This document shows, one piece after another, positions 8,973-18,623 of a stretch of 32,442 nt of DNA. Position numbers and translations under genes: made by a program. Source of the stretch: an uncultured Prevotellaceae bacterium. Its GTDB lineage: Bacteria; Bacteroidota; Bacteroidia; Bacteroidales; Muribaculaceae. Location: the NCBI GenBank assembly GCA_945983195.1, contig CAMFSS010000002.1:1-32442 (forward strand), written 5' to 3'. Each line of letters begins with the position of its first letter. The stretch's first letter is position 1. Below the pieces are notes generated by a model. The model had not been told where the DNA came from. It ran no database searches and was given only the letters and a program-made list of their open reading frames with translations.

Positions 8973-11900
8973 TTAGGCAACAGGTATAACGAGGCTCTCA
9001 TGCCCCTTTCCTGCATAGACCACCCTTCCGTCGGCTGCAACCACAGTCACTGCCATGTTTACGGCATTTGTCACAACAATCCGATTCTTGCCGGTGGCGA
9101 CAATTGCCGCACAGCAGCCCTCAACCGGCTCCACTCCCGATACACTGACCGAGACATCATTCGACGGACGCGATTCGCCCTGGTCATAGACCGCTGTCAC
9201 CACATATCTGTGCTCGCCTTCGGGCACAAGGGCATCAACATAGGTAGTGGCGGCAACGGGTGAGTCATTGATTTTCTCTCCGTCGCGATAGATATTGTAG
9301 CCGAGCAACGACGGTGCTTCGGCTGCCACTGAGTAGGTTACATCGTCGATGCAGAAGATAAAGCGGTCGGCTGATATGCAGCGTATGGCGAAGTGCTTGG
9401 CTCCCTCAGGCAGCTCATATCCGTACTCCGTCCACTGTGCAGGCGTGTCGTGCACCTCGCCAAGGCTTATGAAGTCGGCAGGCACGGTACCCGCGGTTGA
9501 ATAGAGCACTTCAAACTCCTCGCAGCCGTAGTCGGTAACATAGCTCTTGGCATAGAAGCTCACCCTCTGCGCCTCACCCGACAGTGCCGGCGAAATCAGC
9601 CAGTCGTCGTTTTGCGACGACGGCACTGAGAAGGATGCCATATACTTGTTGCCTGAATGGGCGGCAAATGTGCCGTTGAAGCCCTCATACGTTGCATCAA
9701 GCACAATGTAAGCCATTGCCGAGCCCGAACCGGGGAAACTTATTCCGCTTATGGGATAAGTAGCCTTTCCATCGGCATCTACAAAAGTCCATTCTCCTGA
9801 AGGATTGACTGCAAATGCCTCGAAGCCCTCAAAGCTCTCCGTAATCTCCCTGCTGCCCGAAACAGCCGTTTCGGGTACATTCCATGTGAGTGTAGTGCCT
9901 ATGCCCTCCTCGTAGCGTGCCTCGAGGCCGCTTGCCGCCGGCACATTGGCGTGTGCTATCGCCACAGTTGCCTCCTCTGATGTGTTGTTGTCGGCAACCG
10001 CATCATCGGCAAGCACGACTTCAGCCCTATAGCTTACCTCATCGCTCCACAGGTGTGAGGCAGTCTCGGTGAACGTAACCGCCGTCTTTGCGCCTGCGGC
10101 AATCTCTGCTCCATTCGCCATTTCCTGCACTTGCTCTCCGTCGCGGTAGAGCTTCACGGCATATCCGCTCGCAGTTTTCAGTCCGTTGTTCACAAGCGTC
10201 ACGCCTATTTTCACCTGCTCTCCCGGCTTCACCCTCGATGTTGCACTAATCGACTCCACTGCGAGGTCGTTATCGGCAGGCGTACCCACGAAGAAGTTGT
10301 CGAAGATGGTGTAGTCAAGGTTGACAACTGTCACCTTTATGGCTATTTGTATGGTCTTGCCCTTGAAGCCTGAGAGGTCAACAAGCCCTAAGTTCCACTT
10401 CATCTCCTCGCCCATAGTGCTGAACTTCTTGAGTGTAATCCACTCTCCGCCCACTTCGCGCGCAAGCACGTCGAAGGTGTTCATGCTGTCATCGAAAGTG
10501 ACATACCAGAACTTGAACACCGGAGTCTCAAGGTCGCCAAGGTGGATTTTCCCCGACATCAGGCGGCTTACGCCCTCATTCTTCCCGTAGCACACCACTG
10601 CAACATTGTCGCCATTCTGTGCCGGTATTCCTGAATTGTCGTGTATCACGCTCCATATGATTTCGCTTCCCTCAAGCAGATTCATGCCCCATGCCGACAC
10701 AAAATTGTCGCCAAACGGCTCACTGAAAGGCACCGTGTAGGGCGCGCCTATCGGAGCAAGTTCGGTGTAGGCATACTCCTCCTGATTGTAGCCTCTGTCG
10801 TTTGAGGCTATCACCGCATAGTACACGAATGTCTGTCCGTCGAGGTTGAACTGCTTTGTTAGGCTTGTAGCCGCTATTCTGTCGGCAAGGATTGTGTTGT
10901 CGCTGCTTACAATGGTATAAGTCACTGTAGCCGGGTCAATTTTCGTGCCGTGAATGTCGGTAGCCGGTGCATTCCAGGTGATAGTTACGAGTCCGGGAGT
11001 CTCGGTGCTCTCGGTGAACCGTGCGTTGGTGGGAGCGGCAGGCACGTCGACTCCCACAAAGACTGTCTCCTTTGCCACAAAGCCTGCTCCACTCGCATTG
11101 TAGGCCTGGACGGAATAGGTACAGTAGCCACTCGTTTCCAAATCATCTACAAATTCCAGCTCTGCACCGGGTGCAGGAGTCGCAAATGTCTTCACAAGCT
11201 TGCCGTCGCGCTTCACCTCAATCTTCTCCAATTCCGTAAGACGCTCGCCCGACACTGTCTTTTCTGGTGCCTTGAAGCTCACTGTAGCCTTGTTGGCTCC
11301 TTCAGAGTCGGTCGATGCTGCAAGATTTGTGGCAGCCTCAGGGGCTGTGAGCGAGAATCCCTCATCAATGAACAGATTGTCGATATAGAGATAGAACATA
11401 TCGGCATCGCTACAGCCGTGCACGCCTATATAGTAAATTCCCGACTCCTCGGGCACGAAGTAGGTGCTGAGTGTGCTGGGAATGGCTGTGGTCAGGTCGG
11501 TCTTCGGAATGAGACTGATTGTCATTGCCTCGGCTGTGGGCGATGTGCCGGCACGAACCTCCACACGCTCCGAATACTTGTCGATATACACACGTGCATC
11601 TATCGACACTTTGTAGGTCTTGCCGGCTTCAAATGTGATGGCAGGAGCAATGAGCCAAGCGTCCATGGCAGCAGTTTCGCTATACATGAAGCGCAGCTCC
11701 CCTTTCGACAGCTCCCATGAGTTGCCGTCGTTGTTGCAGTTAATCTGAGTCAGGCCTGCGAGCGACGACTCGTCATCGAAGCCGTTGAAGTAGGGCAATG
11801 TTGCTGTGCCTATGGCAATGGCATTCGATGTGGCTATGGCTGAATAGTCATCACCGGCACTCACCTCCACCGTGTAGTACACGTTTTTGAGCGATTGCGA

Positions 11901-13400
11901 TGTGTAAGGCTCTGTGAATGTGGTTTCTTCCTGCTTCTCGGCAACTACCGCAGCATCGGGGTAGCGTGTGACTGTGTAGCGCACTGCCGAAGCATCATAG
12001 TAGCCGCCGTTCTCGGTGGTGGTAGCAGCGTCCCACGATAGGCTCATTATGCCGTCGGTATAGGTTAGTGTAAGGTTGGCAACCGGTTTCAGATGGTCAA
12101 CGCCCACAAACAGCGTAACCGACTCCGATGGTCCGTCGCCCGAGCTGTTGCTCACGTATGCGGCAACGACACGGTTGCCCGATGCTGCCACAGTTATAGG
12201 AACCGACACTGTAGCTCCGCTCTCGGTGGAGCCTGTTGCCGCCACCATTCCATCTACTGTCACCGTGTAGGTGAGCGAACCGGCAAGCGGTGAACCGTCG
12301 TAGCTCATTGTCGGGGCTGTGAACGTCACTGTGCCGCTCAATGAACCGTTGGCAAAGTCGGCTGCAAAGTTTTCAATCTTGCCGGGAGCTGCATTGTCGG
12401 TAGCGGGTTGTGCAAACCACGCTCCCACATACTCGTCGGTATTGTCGAATGTGAATAGCCGGGTGGCTGCGGCTGTATTGAGGTCAATCTCATAGAGAGC
12501 CGATTCGGTTGCGCCGCAATAGAGGTAGAAGTAGCGTCCCGTGGTCCGGTCGAATGCTGCCGATGCCTGATAATATGGAGCAAGACCGGTGGTACCCACC
12601 GAGGTGGATTCTCCTGTCGTCTTGTCGACCTTCATCAGGTTGCCGCTGAATGTCACCGCATAGATATAGCCGTCTGATGCCACTGCACAGGCGTTCCATG
12701 GGTCGGTAATCGGGGCTATTTCAGTGGTTGAGATGGTTTCAGGGTCATAGATTCCGAGAACATAGCCCGTGAGGCTACTGTTGTAGAAACAGCCGTAGGC
12801 ATTGCCTGTCGTTTCATCGTAGGCAAAGTCGGAAGCGTAGGTGGTGATGTCGCCGCCATAGTTGTTGGTGCTGATGATTTCCCATGTCGTGGCATCAAAC
12901 ACTTTGTTCGTAATAAAGTAGGCACTACCGTATGAATTCATCTGCACGGTGTAGTATTTGCCGTCGGCATAGTAGCCGGCTTGCACATCGAAGTTGTTGC
13001 TCTGTGCTACCGGAACAATCGAAGTGCCGTCGGTGGCGATGGAGTAGATTCCAAACTCAGGTGAACTGTTAGTCCACGTGGAGCGGTAGATGCATACAGC
13101 ATTAAGCGTGGGTACACTTCCGTCGGATTGCGGCACACCGATGGATTGCTGCATCAGTCGCGACAGATTGAGCTTGTTGTGGCTGATTTGTGTAAATCGC
13201 TGGGCTGAACTGCCGGAATGCCGTGTACGGAACATTGCAAATCCATAGTCGTCGGTCAATTCCTTTTGCCCTTTCACTTTTGCCGTCAAGGCGTCTTGTG
13301 TGGCTCGTTTTGCCACTACACTGCCTGTCGCGGCATTTGCGCCAAGCGTCACCGTCAGTGCAGCGACGAGCGAAAGCAGGCGTACTACAGGTATCTTCAT
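8973..13400 (-). CDS. Secreted multidomain FN3/choice-of-anchor-J protein, sorting domain truncated by a premature stop
   Basis: This 1475-residue paralog of the 13751-18229 product is colinear with it. It has a signal peptide (MKIPVVRLLSLVAALTVTLG), an N-terminal region of propeller-like repeats (GVCIYRSTW, GIYSIATDGTSIVPVAQ), several FN3 domains, three choice-of-anchor-J (cleaved-adhesin-like) domains (for example MDAWLIAPAITFEAGKTY and NDDWLISPALSG) and a CARDB-like domain (NDLAVESISATSRVKPGEQV). The T9SS type A tail begins (VAADGRVVYAGKG) but ends VIPVA with TAA at 8973-8975. The intact neighbour has GAA (Glu) there. Past the TAA the same frame continues GVYAVKVGNKAVKTIVQ to TGA at 8919-8921, exactly completing the domain. 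As read, it should be synthesised but poorly exported by T9SS. The leader carries the element at 13442-13480. Confidence 0.8.
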   Translation of the reverse strand: MKIPVVRLLSLVAALTVTLGANAATGSVVAKRATQDALTAKVKGQKELTDDYGFAMFRTRHSGSSAQRFTQISHNKLNLSRLMQQSIGVPQSDGSVPTLNAVCIYRSTWTNSSPEFGIYSIATDGTSIVPVAQSNNFDVQAGYYADGKYYTVQMNSYGSAYFITNKVFDATTWEIISTNNYGGDITTYASDFAYDETTGNAYGCFYNSSLTGYVLGIYDPETISTTEIAPITDPWNACAVASDGYIYAVTFSGNLMKVDKTTGESTSVGTTGLAPYYQASAAFDRTTGRYFYLYCGATESALYEIDLNTAAATRLFTFDNTDEYVGAWFAQPATDNAAPGKIENFAADFANGSLSGTVTFTAPTMSYDGSPLAGSLTYTVTVDGMVAATGSTESGATVSVPITVAASGNRVVAAYVSNSSGDGPSESVTLFVGVDHLKPVANLTLTYTDGIMSLSWDAATTTENGGYYDASAVRYTVTRYPDAAVVAEKQEETTFTEPYTSQSLKNVYYTVEVSAGDDYSAIATSNAIAIGTATLPYFNGFDDESSLAGLTQINCNNDGNSWELSKGELRFMYSETAAMDAWLIAPAITFEAGKTYKVSIDARVYIDKYSERVEVRAGTSPTAEAMTISLIPKTDLTTAIPSTLSTYFVPEESGIYYIGVHGCSDADMFYLYIDNLFIDEGFSLTAPEAATNLAASTDSEGANKATVSFKAPEKTVSGERLTELEKIEVKRDGKLVKTFATPAPGAELEFVDDLETSGYCTYSVQAYNASGAGFVAKETVFVGVDVPAAPTNARFTESTETPGLVTITWNAPATDIHGTKIDPATVTYTIVSSDNTILADRIAATSLTKQFNLDGQTFVYYAVIASNDRGYNQEEYAYTELAPIGAPYTVPFSEPFGDNFVSAWGMNLLEGSEIIWSVIHDNSGIPAQNGDNVAVVCYGKNEGVSRLMSGKIHLGDLETPVFKFWYVTFDDSMNTFDVLAREVGGEWITLKKFSTMGEEMKWNLGLVDLSGFKGKTIQIAIKVTVVNLDYTIFDNFFVGTPADNDLAVESISATSRVKPGEQVKIGVTLVNNGLKTASGYAVKLYRDGEQVQEMANGAEIAAGAKTAVTFTETASHLWSDEVSYRAEVVLADDAVADNNTSEEATVAIAHANVPAASGLEARYEEGIGTTLTWNVPETAVSGSREITESFEGFEAFAVNPSGEWTFVDADGKATYPISGISFPGSGSAMAYIVLDATYEGFNGTFAAHSGNKYMASFSVPSSQNDDWLISPALSGEAQRVSFYAKSYVTDYGCEEFEVLYSTAGTVPADFISLGEVHDTPAQWTEYGYELPEGAKHFAIRCISADRFIFCIDDVTYSVAAEAPSLLGYNIYRDGEKINDSPVAATTYVDALVPEGEHRYVVTAVYDQGESRPSNDVSVSVSGVEPVEGCCAAIVATGKNRIVVTNAVNMAVTVVAADGRVVYAGKGHESLVIPVA

Positions 13401-13441
13401 ATCTCACTTTTCAAGGGGTGCTTTCACGGTTATCATTAGCT

Positions 13442-13480
13442 CCGCTGCGGAACAAGCTCCCCATAAAATATTTCCGGAGC
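13442..13480 (-). promoter_or_regulatory. Conserved leader element, copy 1 (alternative hairpins or pseudoknot)
   Basis: On the minus strand, 41 bases before the ATG, the RNA reads GCTCCGGAA, seven A/T bases, ATGGGGAGCTTG, TTCCG and CAGCGG. GCTC can pair with GAGC, and CGGAA with TTCCG, in interlocked order, so the two stems form a pseudoknot or exclude each other. The same blocks occur in the leader of the paralog (18264-18299) with a different loop length. I do not recognise a named RNA family. Confidence 0.5.
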
Positions 13481-13607
13481 GGCGCGATTGGTTAGTTGTC
13501 ATCTGTGTGTATGGTATTTGCTTGTAATTGTGTGTTTTGCGTGGCATATCCTTTCTAAGCGATGGATTTATGCAACCAAAATAAGCTTAACCATCATTAT
13601 TTTGCCT

Positions 13608-13615
13608 CAAATTTA
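13608..13615 (-). promoter_or_regulatory. Candidate -7 box for the 8973-13400 gene
   Basis: The minus strand reads TAAATTTG (TAnnTTTG). It implies a leader of about 200 bases that includes the conserved element. The nearest TTTG (13641-13644) is 25 bases upstream, which is longer than usual. Apart from this box, the element at 13442-13480 and the terminator at 13692-13723, the 350-base gap 13401-13750 shows nothing else I can support. Confidence 0.35.
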
Positions 13616-13691
13616 CACATTTTTCCGCATTTTGGCATTGCAAATATGAAAAAATTCGACAAACTTCCCTTACTTGCCGACATTTTCACAA

Positions 13692-13723
13692 CAAAAGAGG
13701 GTGGATTGACTCAACCCACCCTC
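13692..13723 (-). terminator. Terminator of the 13751-18229 gene
   Basis: The minus strand has GAGGGTGG and CCACCCTC (8 bp; 13716-13723 with 13697-13704), an inner TTGA/TCAA extension, then TTTTG. It lies 28 bases past the stop at 13751. Confidence 0.8.
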
Positions 13724-13750
13724 AAATGAAATTCCATTTCAAATTACAGC

Positions 13751-16700
13751 CTATTTCACGATAACTTTCTCTACTTTCTTGCCTGCCTTGACAACGTAGA
13801 TGCCTTCAGCTACAGGAATATTCATTGCGTTGCTTCCCTTGCCGGCATATACGGTGCGGCCGTCAACCGATACCACGCTCACTGCCAGTCCTTCGGCATT
13901 GGCAATGTTGATTACGTTCTTGCCGGTGGCAATCTTGGCAACCTTAGTGGCAATGCCATCAACGCCCGACACGATTGCTGATACCTCATTCGAAGCCTGC
14001 GACTCGCCAAGGTCGTAAACCACAGTTACCACATACTTGTGTTCACCTTCAGCCAAATTGTCGTCGACGTAGCTGGTGTCAGCAACAGGTGCCTCGTTAA
14101 TCTTCACGCCATCACGATATACGTTGTAGCCGAGAATTGTCGGAACAACCACTGCCTTCTCAAACGATACATCATCAACCAAGAAGATGAAGCGGTCGTT
14201 CGATACGCAGCGTATTGCGAAATACTTGGCTCCCTCGGGCAGATTATAGCTGTACTCGGTCCAGTCCTTAGGAACTGAGTGGTCCTCGGCAAGTTTCACG
14301 AAGTCGGATATTTCCTTGCCGCTTGTCGAGTAGTAGAACTCAAACTCCTCATTGCCGTAAGAAATTGTGTAGCTCTTTGCCCAGAACTTCACCGTCTGTG
14401 CAATGCCCGGCAATTCGGGTGAAATCATCCAGTCGTCGTTGGCAGGATCGGTTGCTGCAAACGATGCAAGATACTTGTTGCCCGAATGTGCTGCAAACGA
14501 TTGGCCGAATTCAGAGTAAGTGGCATCAAGAACGATGTATGCCATAGGCTGCTCAGAGCCTTCGAACTCAAGCTCCTCAATACCGTAAGTTCCTGATCCG
14601 TCAACATCGACGAATGTCCACTCACCATCGGGATTGATTGCAAACGACTCAAATTCCTCAAAGCCCTCGTTAACGGCTTCTGATGAACCTGCCTCAGGCA
14701 GTACCGGTGCCGACCAATCGAGGGTGACTGATCCGTCACCTGCTACGAGCAACAGGTCGTCGACAACCGGCAGATTGTTCTTCACAATAGCCACCTTCGC
14801 GTCTTCTGAGCTGTTGTTGCCATTGTCCTCATCAGCGTTCCACTCTATTTCGGCAGAGTAAGTCACATCGTCCCAGAGCGGTGTTGCAGTTTCGGTGATT
14901 GAAACCATAGCTGAGCTTCCTACTGCTATTGCTTCAGTTGCCTCCACTTTCTTCACAAGTTCGCCATCGCGATAGAAGTTTACGCTATAGCCTTCAGCAT
15001 CAAGCAGTCCGACGTTTTCAATCTCTACACTCACTGTGAACGGCTCATTCGGAGCTATCTTGGCAGGTGCAGCAATCGACTTCATTGCGAGGTCGTTATT
15101 AAGAGGCTTGCCGATGAAGAAGTTGTCGAAGATGGTGTAAATCATGTTCACCGCTTTAGCGCGGATAGCAACCTGAACGGATTTGCCGGTGTAAGCCGAA
15201 AGGTCGACGAGTGCCATGTTCCATGCAACGACATCACCATCGGTTCCGAATTGCTTGAGCACGTTCCACTCGCCATTCATTTCGCGTGCAAGCACCTCAA
15301 ATGTGTTTTCGCTGCCTGGAACGGTTGCATACCAGAACTTGAATGCCGGAGCTTCAACGTCCTTGAGGTCAACCTTGCCCGACATAACCATCGACTCTTC
15401 GTCGGGAGCACCGGCCTTGAGAGCAAGCATCACGCCATCGCCATTTTGCGACTGAATGCTCTCATCATCATTGATGAATGTCCATGTAGGCATTCCGACA
15501 ATATTCTCAGTACCCCAATTGTAGGCAAGCTCGCCATTGAACGGCTCAACCAGCGGAGTTGCATAAGGAGTTCCCACCGGCTTCATCTCCGAGTAAGCAT
15601 ACTTGATAGAGTTCTCACCCTTGTCGCTCGAAACAATCAGTCCGAAGTAGACAAATTCTTGTCCTTGAGTCAAAGCTGTAGTAGTGTAGGAAGTTCCTGT
15701 CACACCCTCTGCAATGATTGTATTGGTGTTGTCGAGAACTACGTAGCTCAATGTGCTTTGGTCGATTGGCGTACCGTGGATATCGGTAGTCGGTGCGTCC
15801 CATGTGAGTGTCACCTTACCAAGTGTTGTCTCGCTCTCGGTGAATGTGAAGTTGGTCGGGAGTGCCGGAATGTCAATTCCGATGAAATTCGATGCGCTTA
15901 CTGCCTCTCCTTCGCCCTCCTCATTGTAGGCAATCACGGTGTAGGTGTAGTTGCCGTCGGCTCCTACCTCATCAACGAATGAACATTCTGAGCCAACTGC
16001 CGGTGCGTCGAATGTCTTGACAACATCGCCATCGCGGAGTGCTTCAATCTTGGTGATTGCTGCAAGAGCGTCACCGCTGATAGCCTTGGTCGGTGCAGTG
16101 AAGCTTACTGTAGGCTTGGTTGCTCCTGCTGCATCGTTAGCCACCTTGAGGTTGGTAACTGCTGCCGGTGCACCGGTCGACTTGCCCGATTCAATCTTCA
16201 GGTTGTCGACAAAGACGTAATACATGTCGGCATCGCTGCAACCGTGGATTCCGATGTAGTATTCGCCTGAAGTCTCAGGGATAAGCACTGCGGTAAATGT
16301 CTGGGCTACCGATGATTCAAGCACCGTCTTCGGAATGAGCGAGATTGTCATTGCATCTGCTGTAGCCTCTGTGCCTGCGCAAAGCTCGAATCGCTCGGGA
16401 TAGTAGCTTGAGTTGGCACGTGCATCAATCGAGATGTTGTACACCTTGCCTGCTTCGAGCTGAATCTTCGGAGTTATGAGCCAAGCGTCCATGTCAGCAT
16501 CTGAATTGTATTTGAAGCGTGCTTCACCGCCTACGAGTTCCCACATCTGGCCGTCGCCGTTAAGGTTGATTTGAGTGTAGCCCTCAAGAGCGCCTTCGGC
16601 ATCGAAGTCGTTGCCGTAAGGAGGCACGATGATACCGAGCGATACGGCATTCGATGGTGTTGCTGCCGACTGTTCGCCATTGTAGGATACTGCCACTGTG

Positions 16701-18229
16701 TAGTACAGGCTGACAAACGACTCACTTGCATAGCTTTCAGTAAATGTAGTCTCCTTTTGGTTCTCCGACACTACCACCGCGTCGGGATAGCGGGTCACAG
16801 TGTAGCTGACTCCGGCGGGGTCGAAGTAGCCGCCATTCACTGTTGCACTGGCTGCATCCCATGTGAGGGTCGAAACTCCATTGCTATAGTTGAGAGCCAC
16901 ATTATCCACAGGCAGAAGCATGTCGATGCCGATGAAGAGTGTGACGGTAGCCTTCGGGCTGCTACCTACGCTGTTGGCAACGCTTGCGCCAATCTTGTGG
17001 TTGCCCGATGCAGCTACGCTGACTTCGGTCTCTACCGTAGCTCCATATTCCGTTGCACCCGATGCTATCTCCTCTCCGTCGCAAGTGATTGAGTAGGTGA
17101 GTGCTCCTGTTGCGGCTGTGCCGTCGAAGAGTGTAGTAGGAGCAGTGAACGATACTTTTCCTGAGAGTGAACCCTCATTGAAGTCTACTGCGAAGTCGCT
17201 CAATGCTGCCGGTGCGCCGTCCTCGGCAAGTGGTGCAGGAACCCATGCGCCTACATACTCGTCGTAGTCGGGGAAGTCGAACAGCTTGGTAGCCTCGGCT
17301 GTAGCAAGATTAACCTCATACATTGCCGCCTCTTCATCGTTGCTTATCATTTGGAAGAAGCGGCCTGTCTTCTTGTCGAATGCAGCCGACGATATGTATT
17401 GCGGTGCCATTCCGGTGTCCCCGATTGTTGTTGCGGCACCGTTAGTCTTGTCGACTTTCAGGAGCGCACCATTTGCGTCGATTGCATAGATATATCCGTC
17501 GGCTCCAAATGCGCAGCCGTTCCAAGAGGTCTCAACTGCACAGATTTCAGTGGTCGTAAATGTTTCGGGGTCGAATGCTCCGAAGTTGTAACCCGACATG
17601 TCGGAATTGAAGAATGTTCCGTATGCCTTGCCGGTTACCTCGTCATAGGCGAAATCGGTTGCTACGAGTGTCATGTCATCGCCGTATTCGCTTGTTTGGA
17701 GGAGCTCACCTGTGGTGGCATCAAACACCAGATTCTGCACGAAATACATTCCAAAGAATTGGAAAAACGAAACTGCATAGAACTTGCCGTCGGCATAGAA
17801 GCCCGAAGTTACGGCATAATCATCGCCCTGGGCAATTGGTGAAATTGCGGTTCCATCGGTAGCAATTGAGTATAGACCATATTCACTGTACTCATCTGTC
17901 CATGAATCACGGTAGATACATACTCCGTTGACCACCGGTACGTAAGCACCCATCAAGGCAGGTGCCTTTCTCATTCCAAACTTTATGAGTCCGGGCTTGC
18001 TGTAGTTGATGTGTGAAAATAGGTTGGTTCTCTTGCCGATTTTGCGCTTGGTTGGCATCTCGACTTTTTTGTCGGCTCTAACCGACAGCTTTTGTGTTAA
18101 TTGATGCGTTCCGGCTTTTGCCGGTCCCGCCTTCTTTGCAAGCACATCGGCACCATTGGCGGTGCTGAGCGAAAATGCTAATACGAATGCTGCAAAGATT
18201 GAGACAAAACGTAATGCTGTCTTTTTCAT
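13751..18229 (-). CDS. Secreted multidomain FN3/choice-of-anchor-J protein with intact T9SS type A sorting domain
   Basis: The protein has 1492 residues. In order: a signal peptide (MKKTALRFVSIFAAFVLAFS); residues about 95-335 with repeats of GLYSIATDGTAISPIAQ type, perhaps propeller-like; FN3-like domains about 338-535; a choice-of-anchor-J domain about 535-680 (MDAWLITPKIQLEAGKVY); two FN3 domains about 680-880; a second anchor-J domain about 885-1040; CARDB-like about 1042-1145 (NDLAMKSIAAPAKIAPNEPF); a third anchor-J domain about 1183-1358 (NDDWMISPELPGIAQTVKFW); a last FN3; and the T9SS tail from about 1425 (VSVDGRTVYAGKG, AEGIYVVKAGKKVEKVIVK). The anchor-J and sorting-domain combination is shared with gingipain-like adhesins, so a surface adhesin or glycan/host-protein binder is plausible. 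No peptidase motif is visible. It is a tandem paralog of the next gene downstream. Confidence 0.82.
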   Translation of the reverse strand: MKKTALRFVSIFAAFVLAFSLSTANGADVLAKKAGPAKAGTHQLTQKLSVRADKKVEMPTKRKIGKRTNLFSHINYSKPGLIKFGMRKAPALMGAYVPVVNGVCIYRDSWTDEYSEYGLYSIATDGTAISPIAQGDDYAVTSGFYADGKFYAVSFFQFFGMYFVQNLVFDATTGELLQTSEYGDDMTLVATDFAYDEVTGKAYGTFFNSDMSGYNFGAFDPETFTTTEICAVETSWNGCAFGADGYIYAIDANGALLKVDKTNGAATTIGDTGMAPQYISSAAFDKKTGRFFQMISNDEEAAMYEVNLATAEATKLFDFPDYDEYVGAWVPAPLAEDGAPAALSDFAVDFNEGSLSGKVSFTAPTTLFDGTAATGALTYSITCDGEEIASGATEYGATVETEVSVAASGNHKIGASVANSVGSSPKATVTLFIGIDMLLPVDNVALNYSNGVSTLTWDAASATVNGGYFDPAGVSYTVTRYPDAVVVSENQKETTFTESYASESFVSLYYTVAVSYNGEQSAATPSNAVSLGIIVPPYGNDFDAEGALEGYTQINLNGDGQMWELVGGEARFKYNSDADMDAWLITPKIQLEAGKVYNISIDARANSSYYPERFELCAGTEATADAMTISLIPKTVLESSVAQTFTAVLIPETSGEYYIGIHGCSDADMYYVFVDNLKIESGKSTGAPAAVTNLKVANDAAGATKPTVSFTAPTKAISGDALAAITKIEALRDGDVVKTFDAPAVGSECSFVDEVGADGNYTYTVIAYNEEGEGEAVSASNFIGIDIPALPTNFTFTESETTLGKVTLTWDAPTTDIHGTPIDQSTLSYVVLDNTNTIIAEGVTGTSYTTTALTQGQEFVYFGLIVSSDKGENSIKYAYSEMKPVGTPYATPLVEPFNGELAYNWGTENIVGMPTWTFINDDESIQSQNGDGVMLALKAGAPDEESMVMSGKVDLKDVEAPAFKFWYATVPGSENTFEVLAREMNGEWNVLKQFGTDGDVVAWNMALVDLSAYTGKSVQVAIRAKAVNMIYTIFDNFFIGKPLNNDLAMKSIAAPAKIAPNEPFTVSVEIENVGLLDAEGYSVNFYRDGELVKKVEATEAIAVGSSAMVSITETATPLWDDVTYSAEIEWNADEDNGNNSSEDAKVAIVKNNLPVVDDLLLVAGDGSVTLDWSAPVLPEAGSSEAVNEGFEEFESFAINPDGEWTFVDVDGSGTYGIEELEFEGSEQPMAYIVLDATYSEFGQSFAAHSGNKYLASFAATDPANDDWMISPELPGIAQTVKFWAKSYTISYGNEEFEFYYSTSGKEISDFVKLAEDHSVPKDWTEYSYNLPEGAKYFAIRCVSNDRFIFLVDDVSFEKAVVVPTILGYNVYRDGVKINEAPVADTSYVDDNLAEGEHKYVVTVVYDLGESQASNEVSAIVSGVDGIATKVAKIATGKNVINIANAEGLAVSVVSVDGRTVYAGKGSNAMNIPVAEGIYVVKAGKKVEKVIVK

Positions 18230-18263
18230 AATGCACTGTTAAGGAGCTATGATTCTTTATTCA

Positions 18264-18299
18264 CCGCCACCGGAAGAAGCTCCCATAAATTCCGGAGCG
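18264..18299 (-). promoter_or_regulatory. Conserved leader element, copy 2 (alternative hairpins or pseudoknot)
   Basis: The minus strand reads GCTCCGGAA, TTT, ATGGGAGCTTC, TTCCGG, TGGCGG, 34 bases before the ATG at 18229. CCGGAA/TTCCGG (6 bp) and GCTCC/GGAGC (5 bp) overlap in interlocked order. Blocks identical to copy 1 are kept, while the A/T loop is shorter (3 against 7 bases). Position relative to the start codon is similar to copy 1 (34 against 41 bases). Confidence 0.5.
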
Positions 18300-18360
18300 A
18301 TGCCTTATAATATTGTTGTGAAGTGTATTCTGTTAAGAATATTAACCTATTACAACCTTA

Positions 18361-18428
18361 CAAAAATATACAAATATATAAATATGTAACTAAATTGGCG
18401 ATATTTCATATATTTTGCCGCAAATATA
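18361..18428 (-). promoter_or_regulatory. Candidate promoter region of the 13751-18229 gene
   Basis: Three TAnnTTTG matches lie on the minus strand: TATTTTTG (18361-18368), TATATTTG (18371-18378) and TATATTTG followed by CGG (18421-18428). None has a clear -33 TTG at 19-21 bases. Any of them gives a leader of about 125-185 bases containing the conserved element. The region is strongly A+T-rich, so chance matches are likely. Confidence 0.4.
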
Positions 18429-18517
18429 CACATAATTCTAATAAAATGACAGCATGGCAAATTACAACATATAAATTTAAGTAATTTTAACTCTATCAAC
18501 CTGCGTTTTTTATAGAC

Positions 18518-18553
18518 AAAGAGGAGCGACACCCTCATCGAGTATCGCTCCTC
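18518..18553 (-). terminator. Secondary terminator-like hairpin downstream of the PUL
   Basis: The minus strand has GAGGAGCGA and TCGCTCCTC (18545-18553 with 18521-18529, 9 bp perfect, 15-base loop) followed by only TTTG. This is a possible back-up stop for transcripts passing the hairpin at 18691-18730. Confidence 0.5.
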
Positions 18554-18623
18554 GCTGCCTAATTAACCAATCTTTTATACCAAAGGGTACGAGCGCTATG
18601 CGGTTTGGGGAAAACTCGCACCC

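Noticed and set aside
8850-9263. 137-codon plus-strand frame after the SemiSWEET gene
   Set aside because: It begins inside the terminator hairpin and runs antisense to the FN3/anchor-J gene; no domain is visible.
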